Positions 1 to 5,202 of a stretch of 11,969 nt of DNA are shown here, piece by piece. The number at the start of each line of letters is the position of its first letter. Within the stretch, counting starts at the first letter, position 1. The notes under the pieces were generated by a model. That model searched no databases. It was not told where the DNA came from and saw only the letters and a list, made by a program, of their open reading frames with translations. Source of the DNA: a bacterium (GTDB taxonomy: Bacteria > UBP7 > UBA6624). The stretch spans positions 1 to 11,969 of the forward strand of contig JACNFQ010000010.1 in NCBI GenBank assembly GCA_014384545.1, read 5' to 3'. Made by a program: the position numbers and the translations under genes.

Positions 1-90
1 AGCCTCCCAGATGATGAGGAGGGCTAAGACGAAGTTGCCAGCCCCCACAACCAAGACCCCATTTCCCTTCCCCCAGAACGCCATCACTCG
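1..90 (-). pseudogene. Remnant of the 3' end of a cstA-like gene
   Basis: Read on the minus strand, bases 90 to 1 encode a peptide containing MAFWGKG and ALLIIWEA. It matches residues about 514-541 of the complete CstA-like protein at 3550-5202 (LVFWGKG, ALLIIWEA), with one residue fewer. The nucleotides match as well: base 1 aligns with about base 3577, and roughly three quarters of positions are the same by eye. Going upstream in this frame a TAG stop is met after only four more codons, at about 100-102, so no full gene precedes the fragment. It is a broken copy of the transporter tail whose final codons lie left of the window. In the complete copy this tail abuts a lipoprotein gene, so the fragment probably marks the end of an earlier duplicated cassette. 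Confidence 0.75.
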
Positions 91-119
91 TTCCCCTGAC
101 TACTCGTTACCAGATTGGG

Positions 120-190
120 CAAGGTCTCAAAACGGTCTAGACGACCTACAAAGATCGGGGGGGGCTTTTTAATGTGCTATACTCGGGCAC
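120..190 (+). promoter_or_regulatory. Extended -10 promoter with poly-G run, copy 1; probable leaderless start
   Basis: TGCTATACT (175-183) is an extended -10 element (TGn followed by TATACT). Only 7 nt separate it from the ATG at 191, so transcription would start at or next to the start codon, and there is no Shine-Dalgarno sequence. No -35 box is visible: that position falls in a run of 8 G (157-164) followed by C and 5 T. ATGTG (172-176) and CACAT (188-192) form a dyad around the -10 with an 11-nt gap. Further up lie the palindrome GTCTAGAC and a second dyad, AGGTC...GACCT, all within the block conserved between copies. These are candidate operator elements; binding proteins are unknown. 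Confidence 0.65.
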
Positions 191-382
191 ATGAGGTTTA
201 TCTTTGGCATGGGGTTCTTGGGCCCTGTTGCTGGATTGCCGGCTCTCGTTGGCTTGCTGTGGGTTTCCCCGCTGGGATTAGGTGGTGCGATGCCTGGGCT
301 TGGAGAAGAGCCCTTTCCCTCTTGTCCTGGAGCGATTCTCTTCTTGGGGTGCGACGGTGCCGATTGTCCGGGACCGCCTTGC
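120..382 (+). repeat. Cassette leader repeat, copy 1 (promoter, signal peptide and constant N-terminus)
   Basis: This stretch recurs at 1913-2177. Bases 120-156 are identical in both copies. The poly-G/T run then differs in length, five substitutions fall in the first 18 codons of the gene, and bases 245-382 (138 bp) are identical to 2040-2177, including third codon positions. Similarity drops sharply after 382, and left of 120 the two copies are unrelated. Such sharp edges suggest recent duplication or gene conversion restricted to this block. Confidence 0.9.
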
Positions 383-763
383 TCTACCCCTGAGAACATC
401 TCCTTCAGCAACTGGTGGGTGGTGGGATCGGCGGATTGCTGCACCGGCCCCTTTCAGTCCTGTATGCGTGAACGAGTGAGAATCGGTGTCACAAGGTCTT
501 GCGTCCCACAATTGGGCTCTGGTTGTGGACTCCCCTGGCAGGATTGCCGGATCACGGGGGGAACAGAAGAGACCACATATGACAAGTGGATCCAGACGTG
601 GACCGTCTGCGGCCCATTGGAAGGGTGGGCCGACTGTCCTGGGGATTGCCAAGAGAATCTCTTCTCGGAGGAACCAGCGGGCAACGCCAACCAGATCACT
701 TGCCATCACTGCGATGGGCCGTGCTGCTCCTCGACGCTTGATCCCAACCTCCCGGGAGGATAG
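191..763 (+). CDS. Secreted cysteine-rich protein, copy 1 (unknown family)
   Basis: I do not recognise this 190-residue protein. An N-terminal hydrophobic stretch (about residues 4-33) preceded by Arg2 looks like a signal peptide, possibly cleaved near GGA-MP (33/34), though it could also act as an anchor. The rest carries 17 cysteines (45, 54, 59, 64, 83, 84, 91, 104, 112, 119, 140, 149, 153, 171, 174, 178, 179), about one residue in nine, with CC pairs and a C-terminal CHHC...CC. This suggests a disulfide-rich or metal-binding exported protein. The start at 191 is chosen because the signal peptide is conserved in the second copy and the extended -10 lies just upstream. The TAG stop (761-763) directly abuts the lipoprotein gene start, indicating translational coupling. 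Residues 1-64 are nearly identical to copy 2; the remainder has diverged apart from the cysteine pattern. Confidence 0.85.
   Translation: MRFIFGMGFLGPVAGLPALVGLLWVSPLGLGGAMPGLGEEPFPSCPGAILFLGCDGADCPGPPCSTPENISFSNWWVVGSADCCTGPFQSCMRERVRIGVTRSCVPQLGSGCGLPWQDCRITGGTEETTYDKWIQTWTVCGPLEGWADCPGDCQENLFSEEPAGNANQITCHHCDGPCCSSTLDPNLPGG
748..760 (+). promoter_or_regulatory. Ribosome binding site inside a 12-bp palindrome
   Basis: GGGAGGA (754-760) is a strong Shine-Dalgarno sequence lying inside the last codons of the cysteine-rich gene. It forms the right half of the perfect palindrome CCTCCCGGGAGG (748-759). In RNA the left half could pair with and mask the site until a ribosome finishing the upstream gene opens it. 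The spacing (6 nt to the ATG at 767, 3 nt to the ATG at 764) favours 767 as the start. Confidence 0.55.
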
Positions 764-1729
764 ATGATGTTTAGAGACAATGAACTTTATCCCAGCCAGT
801 GGCTGACTGCCATTCCCCTCTGTGTGGTTCTCGGCGCCGCTTGGTGGGGATGTGTTCCCTCCTTCTCTCAAGAGGAGGCCAAACAGGACGTCTTGACCTC
901 GGCCCTGCCCAAAGAGAAAGGCGGGATCTGCGACATTGTGGCCAATCCCCCCTGCGCCTATCTCCAGCCAGGCTTTGATCTGGACGACCCCGCCGCCCGG
1001 CGGATGGTTGGCAACCTCAACACCCTAGGCTTGGCATTCCGCACCGCCTACCAGTGGGCACCGACCCCCGGGAACGCTGATGGGTTTGCTGCAACCTACG
1101 AGTTCGGGGCGGTCAACCTGTGGGATCCCTACCGGGATGCCCCAGCCGTTCTGCGGGATGGCCGCCCTCCTGACAACGCCGCCGGGGGAACCTACTGGCT
1201 CTGGCAGGATGGGAACTGGTGGTGGGCAGGGGGGGTGACAGCGGGAGCCACATTGGAGGTGGTCTTGGGCAGCACCGCCCCGAACGGTCATATCCCCAGA
1301 ATCGCCCGGCAACTTCAGGCACAGGGGATCTTGCCTGAGGGTCAGCCGGTGCCTGAGGCTCCAGCGTTCCAGGATCGTGAGGGAATGGAGGATGCCTTAG
1401 CTTTCTGCAGGATCCTGAGGCGGGTGGGTGAACACGCCGATCCTGAGGCGTGGGCGTTCACCTATCCGGGTGGTAGCGACGGTGTGGGGTCCCCTCTGGA
1501 TCTGGAGGACCTGAAAGCCTACTGGTGGCTCTGGGATCATCAGAGCTTCCTCCACGGGGCACCGGGATCCTTGGTGGACTTGATGGTGTCCCCGCGGGGC
1601 GGGGGAGCCGCCCCGGTCTGCTGGACGCAGGACGGCACGGCTTGGGAGGGGGGGAGAGACGAGGAGGAACGGGTGGACCTGGCGGATTGGGCTAGCGAGG
1701 TCATGGAGGAGAAGGAGATCGAGCATTAG
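764..1729 (+). CDS. Lipoprotein-like protein, copy 1 (unknown family)
   Basis: I do not recognise this family. The protein is 321 residues from 764, or 320 from the better spaced ATG at 767. A hydrophobic stretch (residues 14-29) ends in WWGC at Cys30. This is a poor lipobox, but it aligns with the good one in the paralogue at 2600-3553, so lipidation is possible rather than certain. The mature part has DDPAARRM (74-81), NLWDPY (118-123), a Trp-rich WLWQDGNWWW (145-154), FCRIL (214-218), LEDLKAYWWLWD (247-258) and a C-terminal DWASEV...IEH. Four later cysteines (56, 64, 215, 286) are also present in the paralogue; Cys20 in the hydrophobic stretch is not. By eye about half the residues are shared. 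It is coupled to the cysteine-rich gene directly upstream, so the two products probably act together at the cell surface or in the periplasm. Confidence 0.8.
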   Translation: MMFRDNELYPSQWLTAIPLCVVLGAAWWGCVPSFSQEEAKQDVLTSALPKEKGGICDIVANPPCAYLQPGFDLDDPAARRMVGNLNTLGLAFRTAYQWAPTPGNADGFAATYEFGAVNLWDPYRDAPAVLRDGRPPDNAAGGTYWLWQDGNWWWAGGVTAGATLEVVLGSTAPNGHIPRIARQLQAQGILPEGQPVPEAPAFQDREGMEDALAFCRILRRVGEHADPEAWAFTYPGGSDGVGSPLDLEDLKAYWWLWDHQSFLHGAPGSLVDLMVSPRGGGAAPVCWTQDGTAWEGGRDEEERVDLADWASEVMEEKEIEH

Positions 1730-1912
1730 GGTCTCGCTTTGCCCAATAGGGGTGCCACTCTAGTTCACCTTCTTCGGCAGACACCATTCCTCCGGGGAAC
1801 AAGCACCTGTTTTCTGGGGCAATTGGAGTCGCTCCAACCCCCATTGGCGATGTGGCAGGGCGCCGAGAACCATCCCAGATAGCCCCGAAGGGCAGCTCTC
1901 AGCCCCGGTCGC
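1730..1912. other. Intercassette spacer with weak hairpins, no gene seen
   Basis: No convincing coding sequence is visible between the first lipoprotein stop and the second leader repeat. TTGGAG-TCG-CTCCAA (1823-1837) is a perfect 6-bp stem with a 3-nt loop, and GCCC-CGAA-GGGC (1882-1893) is a weak 4-bp stem. Neither is followed by a T run, so neither is called a terminator. There is no cstA tail here, unlike after cassette 2. Confidence 0.5.
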
Positions 1913-1985
1913 CAAGGTCTCAAAACGGTCTAGACGACCTACAAAGATCGGGGGGGGGGGCTTTTGATGTGCTATACTCGGACAC
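1913..1985 (+). promoter_or_regulatory. Extended -10 promoter with poly-G run, copy 2; probable leaderless start
   Basis: The layout is that of copy 1: TGCTATACT at 1970-1978, 7 nt before the ATG at 1986, with no Shine-Dalgarno. The G run here is 11 bases (1950-1960) followed by C and 4 T. The distance from the conserved upstream block to the -10 is therefore 2 bp longer than in copy 1. The ATGTG-N11-CACAT dyad around the -10 is kept (1967-1971 and 1983-1987). Confidence 0.65.
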
Positions 1986-2177
1986 ATGAGGTCTATCTTT
2001 GGCATGGGATTCTTGGGTCCTGTTGCGGGATTGCCGGCACTCGTTGGCTTGCTGTGGGTTTCCCCGCTGGGATTAGGTGGTGCGATGCCTGGGCTTGGAG
2101 AAGAGCCCTTTCCCTCTTGTCCTGGAGCGATTCTCTTCTTGGGGTGCGACGGTGCCGATTGTCCGGGACCGCCTTGC
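1913..2177 (+). repeat. Cassette leader repeat, copy 2
   Basis: This is the second copy of the block at 120-382. Bases 1913-1949 and 2040-2177 are identical to copy 1. Between them the G run is three bases longer, the T run one base shorter, and five substitutions occur in the signal-peptide codons. Similarity to copy 1 falls off abruptly after the TGC codon at 2175-2177. Confidence 0.9.
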
Positions 2178-2486
2178 AGCGAGGCGGGGGAAACGGGAGC
2201 CTCCAATCCCCCATGGGTGGGCAATGTGGACTGTTGCCAGGGTGGCGGTGTCTGCATGAAGGCAAAGTGGCGTTTCACCATCGGGCAGAGATGCGATGCC
2301 TTCCAAGGATCCGACTGTGGTTGGCTTTGGTCGTGCGAGATTACGGGTGGCACTACCCAAAGCCACCCGGATTCCTTTTACCGCTATCATGTCAATTGCT
2401 TCACATGTCCCGATTTGGAGTGCCAGGCGAACATCACTGAAACGGAGTCAAACCCCAATGCGGGAACGATCACTTGTTATGACTGA
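1986..2486 (+). CDS. Secreted cysteine-rich protein, copy 2, ending at an in-frame TGA
   Basis: Read conventionally this is a 166-residue paralogue of the protein at 191-763. It has the same signal peptide-like start (two residue 1-64 regions differing only at residue 3), then a diverged body. Its 14 cysteines (45, 54, 59, 64, 83, 84, 90, 103, 111, 117, 138, 141, 146, 164) match the first 14 of copy 1 in order. The TGA at 2484-2486 stands exactly where copy 1 has Cys174 (TGC), so the final motif reads CxxU or Cxx-stop. Beyond it 16 conserved codons, including the last two cysteines, run to a second stop at 2535-2537. The product is either a truncated protein, a readthrough product or a 183-residue selenoprotein. 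The same start logic as copy 1 applies (leaderless ATG). Confidence 0.75.
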   Translation: MRSIFGMGFLGPVAGLPALVGLLWVSPLGLGGAMPGLGEEPFPSCPGAILFLGCDGADCPGPPCSEAGETGASNPPWVGNVDCCQGGGVCMKAKWRFTIGQRCDAFQGSDCGWLWSCEITGGTTQSHPDSFYRYHVNCFTCPDLECQANITETESNPNAGTITCYD

Positions 2487-2537
2487 GATGGACCCTGTTG
2501 TTCCTCCACGTTTGATCCGGATCTCCCAACGGGATGA
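2484..2537 (+). other. In-frame TGA at a cysteine position and conserved codons after it
   Basis: TGA (2484-2486) replaces TGC of copy 1. The next 16 codons align without gaps to the end of copy 1: 6 codons are identical, 7 differ only synonymously and 3 change the residue, before TGA at 2535-2537. That pattern indicates translation of this tail during most of the divergence of the two copies. Selenocysteine insertion, leaky readthrough, a recent nonsense mutation, or a one-base sequencing error could each explain it. No convincing SECIS hairpin was found by eye. Confidence 0.6.
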
Positions 2538-2560
2538 TCACCGAAATGGTCCGGCAATGG

Positions 2561-2608
2561 ACAAGGAGGCAGAAGATGATTAAGACAAGGAGGCAGAAGA
2601 TGATTAAG
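2561..2608 (+). repeat. 24-bp perfect tandem duplication of a ribosome binding site plus start codon
   Basis: Bases 2561-2584 are repeated exactly at 2585-2608. Each unit contains AAGGAGG (2563-2569 and 2587-2593), a 6-nt spacer and ATG (2576 and 2600) followed by Ile-Lys codons. As 24 is divisible by 3, the two starts are in the same frame and give products differing by eight N-terminal residues. Confidence 0.95.
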
Positions 2609-3553
2609 AGGATAGGAAGCCTTGGATTCGGGAAGATCTGGTTTCTCCTGCTAAGTGGCTTCCTTTCCCTTTCCGCTGCCGGGTGCGTGCGCCCCCAACA
2701 GGACGGGGAGAGTCCCTCCGGTGTTTTGACCTTGGTGGCACGAAGTGAAACTAGGGTTGGGGAGATGTGCAAGATTGAAACCAACCCCCCTTGCGCATTC
2801 AAGCAGGAGGCGTTCAATCTGGACGACCCCGCCGCCCGGCGGATGGCGGGAAGTCTGACCACCCTGAGTTTCGCTTTCAGGGGGGCGTTCGAATGGACGG
2901 TCCCACCGGTCAATGCGGGTGGTTTTATGGCTACCCCTGAATTCCAGGCACTCAATCTCTGGGATCCGTATTCCGGTCGCCCGGCTATCCTCATGGATGC
3001 GGACCCCGCAGATAAGGGGTTGGTCGGGGAATACCATCTTTGGCAGGATGGAGAGTATTGGTGGGGTTCCGCCACAACTCGTGGAGGAACCTTGAGGATT
3101 GTCCTTGCGCCCTATTCCCCTCAGGGCATTGCCCGGCTTGCTCCTGGCGAATGGGAGAGCCCCTCGATTCCGTCCCAGAATGCCGAGGGGTTCACGCCCC
3201 CCATTGGCATGAAGAAGATCCTCGCCTATTGCAGAATCCTAGATTGGGTGGGGCAACACGCGGATCCCTCCAACCCACACCTGTATTCCTATCCCGGTGT
3301 GGCCGAACACGTTTCCCCACCGGCAGACTTGGAGGACCTGAAGGGCTATTGGTGGCTGTGGGATTCCGAGGCGATGCTGACCGCCGCCCCCCTTGCCTTG
3401 GAAGATCTCATCTTCGCCCCTTCAGGCACTGCTGTCCGACCCGTTTGCCGAACCGAAAAGGGATCTGTATGGCACTGGGGGACTAGGGATGAAAGGACCT
3501 TCTATGCGGACTGGGCCAGCGAGGTTACGGAGGAGAAGGGGATCGAGCATTAG
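2600..3553 (+). CDS. Lipoprotein, copy 2 (unknown family)
   Basis: This is a paralogue of the protein at 764-1729. The frame is open from an ATG at 2534, but the two starts with ideal Shine-Dalgarno sites are 2576 and 2600. From 2600 the protein has 317 residues and a typical lipoprotein signal: KR at the start, a hydrophobic core (13-25) and lipobox SAAGC with Cys29. From 2576 the signal is eight residues longer and more basic. The mature part keeps the family landmarks: CKIETNPPC, DDPAARRM, NLWDPY, WLWDSE (WHLW-type Trp-rich segments), YCRIL, LEDLKGYWWLWD, PVC and the C-terminal DWASEV...IEH. The last 39 bases differ from copy 1 at only four positions. The stop overlaps the convergent cstA-like stop by four bases. 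Likely membrane-anchored and exported; its role is unknown. Confidence 0.85.
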   Translation: MIKRIGSLGFGKIWFLLLSGFLSLSAAGCVRPQQDGESPSGVLTLVARSETRVGEMCKIETNPPCAFKQEAFNLDDPAARRMAGSLTTLSFAFRGAFEWTVPPVNAGGFMATPEFQALNLWDPYSGRPAILMDADPADKGLVGEYHLWQDGEYWWGSATTRGGTLRIVLAPYSPQGIARLAPGEWESPSIPSQNAEGFTPPIGMKKILAYCRILDWVGQHADPSNPHLYSYPGVAEHVSPPADLEDLKGYWWLWDSEAMLTAAPLALEDLIFAPSGTAVRPVCRTEKGSVWHWGTRDERTFYADWASEVTEEKGIEH

Positions 3554-5202
3554 TTAGCCCCCCGCAAGACCCCCACGGCTTCCCAGATGATGAGGAGGGC
3601 AAGGGCGAAGATGACAGCGCCCACACCCAATGGACCCCATTGTCCCTTCCCCCAAAACACCAACAACTTGACGACCATTGCCCATAGTGTCATCGTGAAC
3701 ATCAAGATCATGGGCCAATAGGTCCATCCACTGGGGCGTTTTCGTTGGACAAGCCATGCGGTCACCACAAGGAGGGCTAACCCACCCAGCAACTGGTTCG
3801 TCGTCCCGAACAACTGCCATAGAAGAAGTCCTGCCGGCACCATCTCTCCCGATTCGTTGGGCATTTTCAGGAAGGCGAAGAAAGCGATGGCGACAACGGC
3901 TACGATGCTTGCTGTCCACTTGTTCCTTAGGGATGGTGTTCCATATGCTGTGCCAATCTCCTCAATGTTGTAGCGCAACAGACGGGTGGCACTGTCTAAT
4001 GTCGTCATCGCAAACGCAATGACCACGACCGCGATGAATGTTTTGGCAAACTCCAAGTCCAATCCTGTCCGTGCAATGAATGCCCCTGCACCTTCCACAA
4101 AGGAGCGTAGGGGAACCCCTTTGGCATTGATCGTTGCCCAGTTCTGGTAGTTCTCGTTCCAGAAGTCTGCACCGACACCCGCTGTGCACGCCAAGATAAC
4201 GAGGACAGCCAACGCTCCTTCCATCAGCATCGCACCATACCCCATCATCTGGCTGTCGGTTCGGCACTTCAGTTGTCGGACGGTAGTGCCGCTGGAAACG
4301 AGGGAATGGAACCCCGAGCACGCCCCACATGCGATGGTGATGAAGAGGAACGGAAAAAGGCTGGGTGCCCCCGCCACACTTTGGACGGCAGGGGCTACCA
4401 TCTTGAACTCGTCTGCCCCCATTAGCAAGCCGACAAGAATCGCTCCCAACGAGAGGTAGAGTTTGTATGAGTTGAGGTAATCCCTTGGTGTTAGAAGTAG
4501 CCAAATCGGAAGAACACTAGCAAGAAGGGCATAGATAAGGAGGACGGTAATCCACCCATGGGCATTGCTCCATAGGATGGGGAATTTGATACCTACGAGG
4601 ATAAGCCCAAGATTGAGAGAGACTCCCACCCAAGAAGCGATCCCCAAGGGAACGCCCCATCTCTTGAGAGCTGTGCCAAAGAGCATTGCCAAGACAATCA
4701 ACCCAAAGACAGGGATGACGACCTTGGGGTAGGCGATGAAGAGCCCCGCGATAAGTATCGCAAAGACGCCCATCGCCAAAGCCAGGAGAAAGAAGATGAT
4801 GACCAGAAAGAGGTTTTTCGCTCTCCTCCCCACAACCCGTTGGGTAATCTCACCCATACCACATCCCTTGAACCCAAGAGATGCAGCCAATGCCCCGAAG
4901 TCGTGGACGCCCCCCACAAAGATGCTCCCAAAGACGACCCACAAGAGAGCGGGCAACCATCCCCAAACGACAGCGATAGCGGGACCCACAATAGGACCCA
5001 AACCCGCAATGCTGGCAAACTGGTGTCCGAAGAGCACCCACCGGTTGGTGGGGACGAACTCCACGCCGTCGTTCCGCTGGACTGCGGGGGAGGGCTCCAG
5101 ATTCGTGATCCCGAAGATGCGCTCCCGCAAGAACCCACCATAGAACTTGTAGGCGATTCCTAGGAGGGCAAAGGAGCCCACAGCGAGACTTGCAGCATTC
5201 AA
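3550..5202 (-). CDS. cstA: CstA-family carbon starvation transporter
   Basis: This 550-residue polytopic membrane protein belongs to the CstA/BtsT family, whose studied E. coli members take up peptides or pyruvate. Hallmarks seen are HQFASIAGLGPIVGP (60-74), WGWLPALLWVVFGS (80-93), GGVHDF (97-102), GACSGFHSLVSSGTT (293-307), TTLDSATRLLRY (400-411) and LFGTTNQLLGGLALL (464-478). Hydrophobic segments occur along the whole length. It is shorter than the E. coli proteins (about 700), as is usual for many relatives. The start is TTG at 5202, overlapping the TGA of the aminotransferase (TTGA); MNA at the N-terminus fits the family. It is the last gene of the minus-strand operon. The exact substrate cannot be told from sequence, and the symbol is a family assignment. 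Its 3' end is also present as the remnant at 1-90. Confidence 0.9.
   Translation of the reverse strand: MNAASLAVGSFALLGIAYKFYGGFLRERIFGITNLEPSPAVQRNDGVEFVPTNRWVLFGHQFASIAGLGPIVGPAIAVVWGWLPALLWVVFGSIFVGGVHDFGALAASLGFKGCGMGEITQRVVGRRAKNLFLVIIFFLLALAMGVFAILIAGLFIAYPKVVIPVFGLIVLAMLFGTALKRWGVPLGIASWVGVSLNLGLILVGIKFPILWSNAHGWITVLLIYALLASVLPIWLLLTPRDYLNSYKLYLSLGAILVGLLMGADEFKMVAPAVQSVAGAPSLFPFLFITIACGACSGFHSLVSSGTTVRQLKCRTDSQMMGYGAMLMEGALAVLVILACTAGVGADFWNENYQNWATINAKGVPLRSFVEGAGAFIARTGLDLEFAKTFIAVVVIAFAMTTLDSATRLLRYNIEEIGTAYGTPSLRNKWTASIVAVVAIAFFAFLKMPNESGEMVPAGLLLWQLFGTTNQLLGGLALLVVTAWLVQRKRPSGWTYWPMILMFTMTLWAMVVKLLVFWGKGQWGPLGVGAVIFALALLIIWEAVGVLRGAN

Noticed and set aside
157-170. G run followed by T run as an intrinsic terminator
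   Set aside because: There is no matching C run upstream to form the stem, and the block is directly joined to a good extended -10 element.
278-871. Long minus-strand open frames opposite the cassettes (also 1760-2353)
   Set aside because: They lie antisense to genes with signal peptides, conserved cysteines and codon-level conservation. Their similarity to each other follows from the shared leader DNA. No promoter or ribosome site was seen for them.
114-1747. 9-bp inverted repeat (ATTGGGCAA at 114-122, TTGCCCAAT at 1739-1747) bracketing cassette 1, as a mobile element end
   Set aside because: It is short, absent around cassette 2, not accompanied by target duplication or a transposase, and could easily arise by chance.
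1823-1893. Hairpins after the first lipoprotein gene as terminators
   Set aside because: The stems are short and not followed by T-rich sequence on either strand.
2494-2533. Hairpin after the TGA as a SECIS element
   Set aside because: The 7-bp stem has a 26-nt loop and no recognisable small apical loop; not strong enough to annotate. The palindrome GATCCGGATC (2514-2523) lies inside it but has no loop of its own.
2534-2575. ATG at 2534 as the start of the second lipoprotein
   Set aside because: It has no ribosome binding site, while both ATGs downstream have ideal ones and give normal lipoprotein signal peptides.
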